Origin: Acidimicrobiaceae bacterium
GTDB lineage: Bacteria; Actinomycetota; Acidimicrobiia; Acidimicrobiales; RAAP-2
Assembly: GCA_003133665.1 (NCBI GenBank)
Contig: PKYK01000006.1
Location: 1-64,000 of the forward strand
Reading direction: 5' to 3'
DNA length: 64,000 nt
Every line of letters begins with the position of its first letter. Position 1 is the first letter of the stretch. Shown piece after piece: positions 9,568 through 18,893 of this stretch. The translations under genes were made by a program, and so were the position numbers. The notes below the pieces were generated by a model that saw nothing but the letters and a program-made list of their open reading frames with translations, searched no databases and had not been told where the DNA came from.

Positions 9568-10473
9568 ATGGCGAAATCGAAGATTGAGAACGACCGCGGG
9601 CTGAACGTCCGGATGTTCGTGACGGGCCTCGCGCTCGTCCTGCTCTACGCCATCGTCGTCACGCTGCTGTTGCGATTCGGCGTCTCGATGGTGGCGGTCA
9701 TCGTCATCGGCGCGGTGCTGCTCTTCTGCCAGTTCTACTTCTCGGACAAGATCGCGATGTTCTCGATGCACGCGCACGAGGTCACGCCCGAGCAAGAGCC
9801 CCGTCTGCACCAGATCGTCGACCGTCTCTGCCTGCTCGCCGACATGCCCAAGCCCCGCGTGGGCGTCGCCGAGATGGACATGCCCAACGCCTTCGCCACC
9901 GGGCGCAGTCCCAACAACGCCGTGATCTGCGCGACCCGCGGGCTGATGGCCCGGCTGAGCGACGAGGAGCTCGAGGCGGTCCTCGCGCACGAGCTCAGCC
10001 ACGTGGCGCACCGCGACGTCGCGGTCATGACCATCGCCTCGGGCGTCGGGATGCTCGCGGGACTGGTCAGCCGCATTGCGATGTGGGGCGCGATGTTCTC
10101 GGGCGGCGGACGCGGCAAGGACGAGGAGCAGATGGTCCTGCTCGAGATCGCCACCTGGATCATCTCGCTCGTGATCTACGTGGTCGCCTACTTGCTCACC
10201 ATGGCCCTCTCGCGCTACCGCGAGTTGGCGGCCGACCGGTCCGGGGCGATCCTCATCGGCAAGCCCAGCGTGCTCGCCAGCGCGCTGGTGCACATCACCG
10301 GCGACATCGGACGCATCCCGCGCACCGACCTGCGCAAGGCCGAGGGGATGAACTCCTTCTTCTTCGTCCCGGCGCTCGCGAGCGGCACCGCGGCCTCGCT
10401 CTTCTCCACGCACCCCTCGCTGGAGAAGCGCCTCGACCAGCTGAACCGGCTCGAGCGCGAGCTGAACGGCTAG
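9568..10473 (+). CDS. htpX: Zinc metalloprotease HtpX
   Basis: TM segments, HELSHVAHRD motif, AADRSGA. Confidence 0.93.
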   Translation: MAKSKIENDRGLNVRMFVTGLALVLLYAIVVTLLLRFGVSMVAVIVIGAVLLFCQFYFSDKIAMFSMHAHEVTPEQEPRLHQIVDRLCLLADMPKPRVGVAEMDMPNAFATGRSPNNAVICATRGLMARLSDEELEAVLAHELSHVAHRDVAVMTIASGVGMLAGLVSRIAMWGAMFSGGGRGKDEEQMVLLEIATWIISLVIYVVAYLLTMALSRYRELAADRSGAILIGKPSVLASALVHITGDIGRIPRTDLRKAEGMNSFFFVPALASGTAASLFSTHPSLEKRLDQLNRLERELNG

Positions 10474-11048
10474 TGGGCCTGCGCGACACGATCTTCGGAC
10501 GGACCAAGCCGGTCGCGCCCAAGCTCGACAATCTCTTCGCGCTGCCCAGCGCGGCGCTGACCCTGCAGTCCCAGTTGGACCTCGTCACCTCGGGAGAGGC
10601 CGGCCTCTGCTTCAAGGCCGGCAGCGGCGAATCGTCGATCACCAGTGACGACGACCTGCTCGAACTGCTCGACTTCGACGAGAGCACCGGGAAGATCTCG
10701 CTCACCACCGACGACCTGGGCTTCAAGTGGCTGGTCATCCACGACGGCGACATCGGCAATCTCGTCACGCGCATCCACGGCGCCAACACGTCGATGGTCG
10801 AGCACGGCCTCGGGTCCCGGCTGCTCTGCGCGGTCTTCGGCTTCGTGCCGGCGACCCCGCCCGGCGAGGGATCCGTGCGCCTGGTCTACCTGTTGAAGCA
10901 GGGAACCTTCTACCCCTTCGCCCCGACCGGGGCCGACAAGCGCGACAACGAGCTCGAGCTTCGGGTGCAGTCGTTCCTCAGCCACGACCTGCCGATGGAG
11001 AAGGACCTCTCGCGCTGGATGGCGCTGTGGAACCTGCCCGTCAACTAG
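10473..11048 (+). CDS. PspA-associated protein PspAB-like
   Basis: MGLRDTIFGRTKPVAPKLDNLFALPSAALTLQSQLDLVTSGEAGLCFKAG...; GTG overlaps htpX stop (TAGTG). Confidence 0.82.
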   Translation: MGLRDTIFGRTKPVAPKLDNLFALPSAALTLQSQLDLVTSGEAGLCFKAGSGESSITSDDDLLELLDFDESTGKISLTTDDLGFKWLVIHDGDIGNLVTRIHGANTSMVEHGLGSRLLCAVFGFVPATPPGEGSVRLVYLLKQGTFYPFAPTGADKRDNELELRVQSFLSHDLPMEKDLSRWMALWNLPVN

Positions 11049-11362
11049 TGGACGACGAAGTGGCTGAACTGGCTCGTGACCAACTCGTCGAGGGCCTCGG
11101 CGTAGGCGAGGTCGAGTCGGGTGAGACCGCCCCGGTCGTGCGTCCAGAGTTCGAAGCGGACCTCTCGGTAGCCGACCGTGAGCACCGGGTGATGGTCTAG
11201 CCGCTCGGCCAGCGCCACCTGGGCCTGGACCAGGCGCACGGCGCTCGGGTAGTCAGTGGTGTGCAGGACGCGGCTCAGATGACCGTCGATCACCCGCCAC
11301 GACGGGTGCGACACCAGCCACTCCTCGACCACCTTCTCGTCGAGGAGCGCCGGACGGGTCAC
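11045..11362 (-). CDS. Pterin-4a-carbinolamine dehydratase
   Basis: [97 protein letters not shown] overlaps fumC stop. Confidence 0.87.
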   Translation of the reverse strand: MTRPALLDEKVVEEWLVSHPSWRVIDGHLSRVLHTTDYPSAVRLVQAQVALAERLDHHPVLTVGYREVRFELWTHDRGGLTRLDLAYAEALDELVTSQFSHFVVH

Positions 11363-12747
11363 GGATGGGTCATGTCCTCGGGCACGACCGCCGCGTCGAA
11401 CTGCTCGGCGGTGAGAAAGCCCAGCGACATCGCGGCCTCGCGCAACGTGGTCCGCTCCTTGTGGGCCTTCTTGGCGACCTGGGCCGACTTGTCGTAGCCG
11501 ATGATCGGGTTGAGCGCGGTCACCAGCATCAACGAGTTGTTGAGGTGGTGGGCGATTCGTTCGTAGTCGGGCTCGATTCCCTCGACGCAGAACTCGCGGA
11601 ACCGGTCGCAGGCCTCGCTCAACAGGTCGATCGAATTGCAGAGGTTGTGGATCATGACCGGCTTGCAGACGTTGAGCTCCAGGTTGCCGCGCGATCCGGC
11701 GATACCGATGGCCGTGTCGTTGCCGAAGACCTGGATGGCGACCATGATCATCGCCTCGGACTGGGTGGGGTTGACCTTGCCCGGCATGATCGAGCTGCCC
11801 GGTTCGTTCTCGGGCAGCTGCAGTTCGCCGAGACCCGAGCGCGGGCCCGAGCCGAGCCAGCGCAGGTCGTCGGCGATCTTCGTGAGGCTGGTCGCGAGCG
11901 TCTTGATGGCCCCGTGGGCGAAGACCAGGGCGTCGTGCGCCGCCAGCGCCGCGAACTTGTTGGGCGCGGTGACGAACGGCTGGCCGGTCAGCGCGGCGAT
12001 CGTGTAGGCGACCCGCTCGCCGAACTCGGGGTGCGTGTTGAGGCCGGTGCCGACGGCCGTGCCGCCGGCCGCGAGCTCGTAGAGACCGGGCAGCACCAGG
12101 CGCAGGCGGTTGAGGTCGGCGTCGAGTTGGGCCACGTAACCCGAGAACTCCTGGCCCAGCGTGAGCGGCACGGCGTCCATCAGGTGCGTGCGTCCGATCT
12201 TGACGACGTCGGCGTACGCCTGCGCCTTCGCGTCGAGGGCGTCGCGCAGGCGCGTCACCGAGGGCACCAGCCGGTCGGAGATCTCGACGACCGCGGCGAT
12301 GTGCATGGCCGTCGGGAAGGTGTCGTTGGACGACTGGGACATGTTGACGTGGTCGTTCGGGTGCACCGGGTCCTTGCTGCCCATCACGCCACCGGCCAAC
12401 TCGATGGCGCGGTTCGCGATCACCTCGTTCACGTTCATGTTGGTCTGGGTCCCCGAGCCGGTCTGCCAGATCCGCAGCGGGAACTCGTCCATCAACAGAC
12501 CGTCGATGACCTCGCGCGCGGCCCGCTCGATCAGCTCGGCGCGCTGCTCGTTGAGCTTGCCGAGGGAGTGGTTCACCTCGGCGGACGCGTACTTCAGCAC
12601 CCCGAAGGCGCGGATCAGCGCCGGCGGCATCGTCTCGTGGCTGATGGCGAAGTGGTGCAGGCTGCGCTCGGTCTGGGCTCCCCAGTAGTGGTTGGCCGGC
12701 ACCTCGATGGTGCCCATGGTGTCGGATTCGATGCGAACGTCGGTCAT
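11359..12747 (-). CDS. fumC: Fumarate hydratase class II
   Basis: [33 protein letters not shown]...[17 protein letters not shown] signature. Confidence 0.96.
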   Translation of the reverse strand: MTDVRIESDTMGTIEVPANHYWGAQTERSLHHFAISHETMPPALIRAFGVLKYASAEVNHSLGKLNEQRAELIERAAREVIDGLLMDEFPLRIWQTGSGTQTNMNVNEVIANRAIELAGGVMGSKDPVHPNDHVNMSQSSNDTFPTAMHIAAVVEISDRLVPSVTRLRDALDAKAQAYADVVKIGRTHLMDAVPLTLGQEFSGYVAQLDADLNRLRLVLPGLYELAAGGTAVGTGLNTHPEFGERVAYTIAALTGQPFVTAPNKFAALAAHDALVFAHGAIKTLATSLTKIADDLRWLGSGPRSGLGELQLPENEPGSSIMPGKVNPTQSEAMIMVAIQVFGNDTAIGIAGSRGNLELNVCKPVMIHNLCNSIDLLSEACDRFREFCVEGIEPDYERIAHHLNNSLMLVTALNPIIGYDKSAQVAKKAHKERTTLREAAMSLGFLTAEQFDAAVVPEDMTHP

Positions 12748-12759
12748 GGCCGGTTCTCC

Positions 12760-13749
12760 CTACTTCTTGCTCGGCTTCGTGGCCGAAGTTGTCTTGCGCG
12801 GCTTGGTGGCCGGACCCTTGTTGCCCGGCTTGGTGGCCGGACTCTTCTTGGCGGCGGCCTTGGTCGGCGCGCCGTACAGCTTGATGCCCTTCGCGACGAC
12901 CTTGCGCGCCAGGGCCACGTCCAGGCCGCGCGGTCCGTCGCCGTGGCCGGGCACCTCCAAGAGGAGCGGGAGGTTGCGGATCTTCGGGTGCCCCACCAGC
13001 GGGGCCAGGCCCTTGGAGCCGATGGTCCCCTCGTCGATGTTGGCGTGGCGGTCGCGGTTGGCGCCGAGTTCGACCTTGGAGTCGTTCAGGTGCAGGCACC
13101 GCAGGCGTTCGATGCCGATCCGGTCGTTGATCTCCTTGACCAGCCTCTTGGCGCCCGCGAGCGTCGAGTAGTCGACCCCGCTCGCCCAGAGGTGCTGGGT
13201 GTCGATGCAGAGCCCGAGCCGCTCGTCGCCCCCGCAGGCGTCGATCAGCGCCTCGATCTCCTCGAGGCTGCGCCCGACCGTGCCGCCGGTGCCGGCCGCG
13301 TTCTCGATCAGGATCGGGCAGTCGGCCACGCCCGCGGGCGCGGGGTCGGCGTCGTCGAGGGCGCGCTCGAAGGCCTCGGCGACCTGGCCCACGACCTCTG
13401 CGAAGCCGGCGCCCATGTGGCTCCCGACGTGCAGCACCACGCCCGACGCGGCCATGGCGCGCGCGACCGAGAGGTTGCTGGTGAGACACTCGACGGACTT
13501 CTCGTAGAGCTCGCGGTTCCCCGTCGCCAGGTTGATGAGGTACGTCGCGTGACAGAAGGTGTCGGTGATCGTCGGGTGGGCCGCCTGCGCGTCGCGGTAG
13601 GCGGCCAGCACCTCGGGTGAGTACTGCGACGGCTTCCACATCCGCGGACTCTGGATGAAGACCTGGATCGAGGTCGCGCCGATGTCGACCCCGGCCTGCA
13701 GCGACGGGATCAGCTTGCCCCCGCCGCGGACGTGTGCACCGATGTTCAT
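12760..13749 (-). CDS. nfo: Endonuclease IV with Lys/Pro/Ala-rich C-terminal tail
   Basis: MNIGAHVRGGGKLIPSLQAG...IENAAGTGGTVG...CIDTQHLWASG...LHLNDSKVELGANRDRHANI; tail AAAKKSPATKPGNKGPATKPRKTTSATKPSKK. Confidence 0.92.
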   Translation of the reverse strand: MNIGAHVRGGGKLIPSLQAGVDIGATSIQVFIQSPRMWKPSQYSPEVLAAYRDAQAAHPTITDTFCHATYLINLATGNRELYEKSVECLTSNLSVARAMAASGVVLHVGSHMGAGFAEVVGQVAEAFERALDDADPAPAGVADCPILIENAAGTGGTVGRSLEEIEALIDACGGDERLGLCIDTQHLWASGVDYSTLAGAKRLVKEINDRIGIERLRCLHLNDSKVELGANRDRHANIDEGTIGSKGLAPLVGHPKIRNLPLLLEVPGHGDGPRGLDVALARKVVAKGIKLYGAPTKAAAKKSPATKPGNKGPATKPRKTTSATKPSKK

Positions 13750-13796
13750 TACAGTAAAACTAGTGGCCGCTGCGCCCCCGACCGATAGGACATCCG

Positions 13797-14198
13797 ATGG
13801 CCGAAACCTTTACCGACGCCGCCCGCGCCATATTCGCGAAGAAGGTGCTCGCCCACGTCGCGAGCCTCGGTCCCGACGGCGCGCCGAACGTGACGCCGGT
13901 CTGGGTCGAGCTCGACGGCGACGACATCGTCATCAACACCGCGCTCGGCCGGGCCAAGGCGCGCAACCTCGCCTCGGACTCGCGCGTGGCGATCTCGCTG
14001 ACCGACCCCGACCACAACTCGACCGTGGTGGCGGTGCGCGGCACCGTGGTGGGCTTCACGACCATCGGCGCCGACGAGGTCATCGACCGGCTCGCGAAGA
14101 AGTACCTCGACGTCGACGCCTACCCCTACCGGCGCGAGGGCGAGGTGCGCGTGACCGTGACGATCCGACCCGAGCGCATCGCCCAGCAGCCCGAGTAG
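13797..14198 (+). CDS. PPOX-class F420-dependent oxidoreductase
   Basis: KKVLAHVASLGPDGAPNVTPVWVELDGDDIVINTALGRAKARNL... Confidence 0.88.
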   Translation: MAETFTDAARAIFAKKVLAHVASLGPDGAPNVTPVWVELDGDDIVINTALGRAKARNLASDSRVAISLTDPDHNSTVVAVRGTVVGFTTIGADEVIDRLAKKYLDVDAYPYRREGEVRVTVTIRPERIAQQPE

Positions 14199-14200
14199 CC

Positions 14201-14689
14201 CTAGGCGAGGGTCGTCAGCGCGCCCGCGTCCGACGTGGCCCGCCGGAGTTCGCGGAGCACCGTGTCGTCATGCACCAGCGCGTCGCCGTCCCAGCTCCAC
14301 ACGACGATCCGATTGGGGGGTGCGGGACGGTTGTAGGCGTGACGCAGCGTGGCGACGTCGTTCTCGAACGTCACCTCGTCGTCGGTCAGGAGCGCCGACA
14401 CCACGTCGGCGTGCGACCGGGGACGCTCGGCGGCGCTGACCACGACGTGGTCGAGTCGCACGAGCCAGCCGAGGGTCTTCACGTCGCGCGCCGCCAGCGC
14501 CGCCGGGTAGGCCGGCGAGACCTCGAGCCAGACGCCGATGGGCCCGCTGAGTTGATCGCGCAACGCCGCGATCACCATGACGACGTTGGCGTCAGCGCAC
14601 GAGACGACGACCGGCCGGGAGCGTCGGGCGACGACGCCGGGCACCTGTTCGAACCGGGCCAGCGATGTCTCGAGGCGCGTCAACTCCAC
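14201..14689 (-). CDS. Hypothetical protein
   Basis: MELTRLETSLARFEQVPGVVARRSRPVVVSCADANVVMVIAAL...; fits between neighbours without overlap. Confidence 0.6.
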   Translation of the reverse strand: MELTRLETSLARFEQVPGVVARRSRPVVVSCADANVVMVIAALRDQLSGPIGVWLEVSPAYPAALAARDVKTLGWLVRLDHVVVSAAERPRSHADVVSALLTDDEVTFENDVATLRHAYNRPAPPNRIVVWSWDGDALVHDDTVLRELRRATSDAGALTTLA

Positions 14690-14691
14690 GG

Positions 14692-14991
14692 CTAGGGCTG
14701 CAGGTCTTCCTTGGGCAGGCGCTCGATGTTGACGTCGCGAAAGGTGAGGATCCGCACCGACGGCACGAACCGGGCGGCCCGGTACATGTCCCAGACCCAG
14801 GCGTCGTGCAGCGTCACCTCGAGCAGCGTCGGAGTGGACGACGAGCGGACGTCCACGACGACGTCGTTGGCGAGGTAGAAGCGGCGGTCGGTCTCGACGG
14901 CGTAGTCGAACATCCCGACCACGGCCTTGTACTCCTGCACCAAGGCCAGTTCGAGGGTCGACTCGTAGTCGTCGAGCTCTTCTTCGCCCAT
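14692..14991 (-). CDS. DUF2469 family protein
   Basis: MGEEELDDYESTLELALVQEYKAVVGMFDYAVETDRRFYLANDVVVDV...DAWVWDMYRAARFVPSVRILTFRDVNIERL. Confidence 0.9.
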   Translation of the reverse strand: MGEEELDDYESTLELALVQEYKAVVGMFDYAVETDRRFYLANDVVVDVRSSSTPTLLEVTLHDAWVWDMYRAARFVPSVRILTFRDVNIERLPKEDLQP

Positions 14992-15001
14992 GGAGGCGTT
15001 T

Positions 15002-15358
15002 CTACGCGCGCTCGGTGACGCGGAGCTCCTTGATCTTGGCGGCCTTTCCACGCAGATCACGGAGGTAGTACAGCTTGGCGCGGCGGACATCGCCGTAGGA
15101 GTCGACTTCGATCTTGGCGATCGTCGGGGCGTGCACGGGGAACGTGCGCTCCACGCCGACACCGAAACTGATCTTGCGAACGGTGAAGGTCTCCTGGACG
15201 CCCGAGCCCTGGCGGCGGATGACGACGCCCTGGAAGACCTGGACGCGCGTGCGGGTGCCCTCGATGACGCGTACGTGGACCTTCACGGTGTCACCGGGAC
15301 GGAAGGCGGGAATGTCGTCGCGAAGCGAGTCGCGGTCAATGAGGTCAGTCGGATTCAT
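15002..15358 (-). CDS. rplS: 50S ribosomal protein L19
   Basis: [58 protein letters not shown]. Confidence 0.97.
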   Translation of the reverse strand: MNPTDLIDRDSLRDDIPAFRPGDTVKVHVRVIEGTRTRVQVFQGVVIRRQGSGVQETFTVRKISFGVGVERTFPVHAPTIAKIEVDSYGDVRRAKLYYLRDLRGKAAKIKELRVTERA

Positions 15359-15396
15359 GAGAGCGGTCCCTTTCGGATCACTGAGGACTTCAAAGT

Positions 15397-16149
15397 TTAG
15401 CCGTTTTGGCCGGTCTCATCCAACAGAGCGAATTCGGCCAGTATCGACCGGTCCCCGTCGCTCAGCCCGCCCCGGCGCGCAATCAGGTCCGGCCGGCGCG
15501 CGATCGTGCGCGCCAGCGCCTGGGCGCGGCGCCAACGGGCGACCACCGCGTGGTTCCCCGAGCGCAGCACGTCGGGAACGACCAGTCCGCGGAACTCGGC
15601 GGGCTTGGTGTACTGGGGGTACTCCAAGAGCCCGTCACCGAAGGACTCCTCGGCGCTCGACTCGTCGTTGCCGAGCGCCCCGGGGCGAAGTCGCACCACG
15701 GCCTCGATCACGCAGAGCGCGGCCAGTTCGCCCCCCGCGAGGACGAAGTCGCCCAGCGACAGCTCCTCGTCGACGACGAGGTCGATCGCGCGCTGGTCGA
15801 TGCCCTCGTAGCGTCCGCAGAGCAGCGAGAACCCGTCGAGCTGCGCCAGTTCGCGAGCGACGTCGTGGTTGAACGTCCGGCCCGAGGGCGAGAGGGCGAT
15901 CAGCGGCCGCGGCAGGTCGGGCGTCGCCTCGACGGTGCGCACGATGGGCTCGGCGCGCAGCACCATGCCCGCTCCCCCGCCGAAGGGCGTGTCGTCCACG
16001 GTGCGGTGCACGTCGTCGGTGGCGTCGCGGATGTCGTGCAGGTGCAGTTCCCACACGCCGCGCTCGCCGGCGCGCCCGAGCACCGAGGTCGTGGCGTACT
16101 GCGCGATGGCTTCGGGAAAGAGCGTGAGCACGTCGATGCGCAGGCTCAT
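15397..16149 (-). CDS. trmD: tRNA (guanine-N1)-methyltransferase
   Basis: [42 protein letters not shown]...[15 protein letters not shown]; start corrected from 16395. Confidence 0.96.
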   Translation of the reverse strand: MSLRIDVLTLFPEAIAQYATTSVLGRAGERGVWELHLHDIRDATDDVHRTVDDTPFGGGAGMVLRAEPIVRTVEATPDLPRPLIALSPSGRTFNHDVARELAQLDGFSLLCGRYEGIDQRAIDLVVDEELSLGDFVLAGGELAALCVIEAVVRLRPGALGNDESSAEESFGDGLLEYPQYTKPAEFRGLVVPDVLRSGNHAVVARWRRAQALARTIARRPDLIARRGGLSDGDRSILAEFALLDETGQNG

Positions 16150-16625
16150 TCGAAGAGCCCGTCGGGAACGTCGACGTCGATGCGCACGTTCGCTTCGACG
16201 TTGGTGACGAAGGTGAGCGGTACGAGCGCGCCGGTGTCGAGGGCGAGGATGTCGCTCGCCGGATTGGACTCCACGTCGACCACCACGCCGCGACGAACCC
16301 CCTCGGCGTCGTAGACCTCGGCGCCGAAGAGCTCGTGGATCCAGATCACGTCGTCGTCGTCGATGGTCGGCGCCGACAGCACCACGCCGCGCCAACGTTC
16401 GGCGTCCTCCCGGGTGGCGATCTTGTCGAAGGTGACGATGAACCGGTCCTGGTGCGCGGCGGCCGCCTCCACGACGAGGGGTCCGCGGTCAGTGAGCAGT
16501 TCGCTGCCGGAGCGCAGACGCTCGACGCGATCGGTCCACAGGTCGACGAGCACCTGACCCTTGAGTCCGTGAGCCTTGATGATCCGCCCGACTTCGAGCG
16601 TGGGGCGCTCGGCGGCGCTCGGCAT
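16146..16625 (-). CDS. rimM: Ribosome maturation factor RimM
   Basis: LEVGRIIKAHGLKGQVLVDLWTDRVERL...ELFGAEVYDAEG. Confidence 0.94.
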   Translation of the reverse strand: MPSAAERPTLEVGRIIKAHGLKGQVLVDLWTDRVERLRSGSELLTDRGPLVVEAAAAHQDRFIVTFDKIATREDAERWRGVVLSAPTIDDDDVIWIHELFGAEVYDAEGVRRGVVVDVESNPASDILALDTGALVPLTFVTNVEANVRIDVDVPDGLFE

Positions 16626-17029
16626 TAGTCGACGATGTCGACGGAGGTCGTCACGCCGTCACGGGCACCGGCGGCGCCCACCAGGGCGCGAATCGCCTGC
16701 GCGGTGCGGCCCCGACGGCCGATGATGCGGCCCATGTCACCGGGTCCCACGCTGAGCGACAGCACGACCTTGTCGTGACGCTCGCTCACGTCGACCGAGA
16801 CCGCGCTGGGGTCCTCGGCGAGTGACTTCGCGATGAACTCGAGTACGGCGGTGGCCGCCGCCGCGCGCTCGCTGGCGCCCGAACCCTCGACGTCCTCGAT
16901 GACGTCGTCGATGTCGACGACGTCGTCGTTGACGTCGTAGTCCTCGTTGACGTCGTTGACGTCGTCGATTTCGTCCTCGTCGATCGTGTTGACGTCACCG
17001 GCTACGTAGTCGTCGTGGACGTCGCTCAC
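16625..17029 (-). CDS. KH-domain RNA-binding protein (KhpA/YlqC-like) with acidic N-terminal repeat extension
   Basis: C-terminal KH with GPGDMGRIIGRRGRTAQAIRAL; N-terminal about 50 aa VAGDVNTIDEDEIDDVNDVNEDYDVNDDVVDIDDVIEDVEG. Sits between rpsP and rimM as expected. Confidence 0.92.
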   Translation of the reverse strand: MSDVHDDYVAGDVNTIDEDEIDDVNDVNEDYDVNDDVVDIDDVIEDVEGSGASERAAAATAVLEFIAKSLAEDPSAVSVDVSERHDKVVLSLSVGPGDMGRIIGRRGRTAQAIRALVGAAGARDGVTTSVDIVD

Positions 17030-17322
17030 TTGGCGGCCTTTGCGGTCTTGGCGGCGGCGAAGTCATCGAGGGCCCCGCTCACCTTCAGCAACTTGGCGAC
17101 GCGCTCGGTGGGCTGGGCCCCCTGGAGCAGCCAGCGGACCACCTTCTCGTTGTCGATCATGGTCACGGTCTCGGGCTCGGCCAGCGAGATGCCCCGGGGC
17201 TGGTAGGTGCCCACGATCTCGAGGAATGCCCCCGAGCGGGCACGGCGACTCTCGGCCGCCACGACGCGATAGGTCGGTTGCTTCTTTTTGCCCATGCGCA
17301 CCAAACGAAGTTTCACAGCCAC
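17026..17322 (-). CDS. rpsP: 30S ribosomal protein S16
   Basis: VAVKLRLVRMGKKKQPTYRVVAAESRRARSGAFLEIVGTYQP. Confidence 0.96.
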   Translation of the reverse strand: MAVKLRLVRMGKKKQPTYRVVAAESRRARSGAFLEIVGTYQPRGISLAEPETVTMIDNEKVVRWLLQGAQPTERVAKLLKVSGALDDFAAAKTAKAAK

Positions 17323-17346
17323 GACGGAATTCCCTTCAAACCTTTT

Positions 17347-17364
17347 GTCCCGGTCCACCGGGAC
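17347..17364. promoter_or_regulatory. 8-bp perfect stem GTCCCGGT-cc-ACCGGGAC in ffh-rpsP intergenic
   Basis: Direct reading; no U-tract in the minus-strand direction of transcription. Confidence 0.45.
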
Positions 17365-17390
17365 TGGGCGATATACCCGAGCGTCAAAGT

Positions 17391-18875
17391 TTAGCGTTGT
17401 TTGGGAGGGGTCACCCTCCCGCCCTTCTTCTTCTTGTTTTTCGCGCCACCGCGCGCGCTGGGCGCTCCGGCGTTCATGCCGGCCCCCAGGGCCTCGAAGC
17501 CGGGGGGCAGCGTCTCGGCGCGCGCCGCGCCGGCCCGCGCGGCCATCCCGGCCATGCGTCCCATGCCGCCCGGCAGGTTCGGCACGCCCCCGCCGCTCAT
17601 CTGCTTCATCATCTTTCGCATCTCGGTGAACTGCTTGAGCAGCTGGTTGACCGCGCTGACCGTCGTGCCCGATCCCCTCGCGATCCGCGTGCGGCGCGAC
17701 CCGTCGATGATGACGGGTTCGCGTCGTTCCCGCGGCGTCATGGAGCGGATGATCGCCTCCACCTTGTTGAGTTCGCCGTCGTCGACGTTGGAGGCGGCGG
17801 TGCGCATCTCCTTGGTGACCCCGGGCATCAACTTCATGAGTCCGCCGAGCGAGCCCATCTTGCGCACCTGGTTCAGTTGGGCCATGAAGTCGTCGAGCGT
17901 GAACGTGCCACTCATCATCCGACCGGCCGACTCGGCCATCACTTCGGCGTCCATCGTGCGCTCGGCCTGCTCGATCAAGGAGAGCGCGTCGCCCATGCCC
18001 AGGATCCGCGACGCCATCCGATCGGGATGGAAGAGGTCGAAGTCCGCCATCCTCTCGCCGGTCGACGCGAACACCACCGGCCGGCCGACGACGCCGCGCG
18101 CCGACAGCACCGCACCGCCGCGGGCGTCGTAGTCGAGCTTGGTGACGATGATGCCCGACAGCTCCAGGACCCCGTGGAAGCTCTTGGCCGTGTGGACGGC
18201 GTCCTGGCCGGTCACCGCGTCGATCACCAGGAACGTGTAGTGCGGCGAGGTGACGTCACTGATCTCTCGCACCTCGCGCATCAGGGCCTCGTCGATGCTG
18301 AGCCGCCCCGCGGTGTCGATGATGACGACGTCGCGCCCGAGTCGCGTGGCCTCGGCGACGCCGCGGCGCGCCACGTCGACCGGATCGCTCGGTTCGCTGA
18401 AGACGTCGACGCCGATCTGGCGCCCGAGCACGCGCAACTGCTCGATCGCGGCCGGGCGCTGCAGGTCGGCCGCGATGAGGTAGGGCTGGCGACCCTGCTG
18501 CTTGAACCACGACGCCAGCTTCGCCGCGGTCGTCGTCTTGCCGGCGCCCTGCAGGCCGGCGAGGAGCACGACCGTCGGCGGGCGCGACGCGTAGGTGACC
18601 TTCAGCGCCGAGCCGCCGAGCACCTCGACCAGTTGGTCGTGGACGGCCTTGATGACCTGCTGGCCGGGCGACAGGCTCTGGCTCAGCACCTCGCCCGAGA
18701 GGCGCGCGCGCACGGCCTCGAGGAAGGCGCGAACGACCGAGAGCTCGACGTCGGCCTCGAGCAGGGCCGCGCGAACCTCGCCCAACGCCTCGTCGATGTC
18801 CGCGTCGGTGAGCCGTCCGCGCGAGCGCAGCGACGAGCCCAGGCGCTCGAGTCGGTCAGTCAGGGCGTCAAACAT
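17391..18875 (-). CDS. ffh: Signal recognition particle protein Ffh
   Basis: MFDALTDRLERLGSSLRSRGRLTDADIDEALGEVRAALLEADV...GLQGAGKTTTAAKLA...M-rich C-terminus. Confidence 0.97.
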   Translation of the reverse strand: MFDALTDRLERLGSSLRSRGRLTDADIDEALGEVRAALLEADVELSVVRAFLEAVRARLSGEVLSQSLSPGQQVIKAVHDQLVEVLGGSALKVTYASRPPTVVLLAGLQGAGKTTTAAKLASWFKQQGRQPYLIAADLQRPAAIEQLRVLGRQIGVDVFSEPSDPVDVARRGVAEATRLGRDVVIIDTAGRLSIDEALMREVREISDVTSPHYTFLVIDAVTGQDAVHTAKSFHGVLELSGIIVTKLDYDARGGAVLSARGVVGRPVVFASTGERMADFDLFHPDRMASRILGMGDALSLIEQAERTMDAEVMAESAGRMMSGTFTLDDFMAQLNQVRKMGSLGGLMKLMPGVTKEMRTAASNVDDGELNKVEAIIRSMTPRERREPVIIDGSRRTRIARGSGTTVSAVNQLLKQFTEMRKMMKQMSGGGVPNLPGGMGRMAGMAARAGAARAETLPPGFEALGAGMNAGAPSARGGAKNKKKKGGRVTPPKQR

Positions 18876-18893
18876 CGTTCTAGAAGGCTACCG

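Noticed and set aside
11365-13620. 751-aa plus-strand ORF and the 864-aa minus ORF 11045-13639
   Set aside because: Both overlap fumC and nfo in other frames. Only the tail of the minus ORF (11045-11362) is a real gene (carbinolamine dehydratase).
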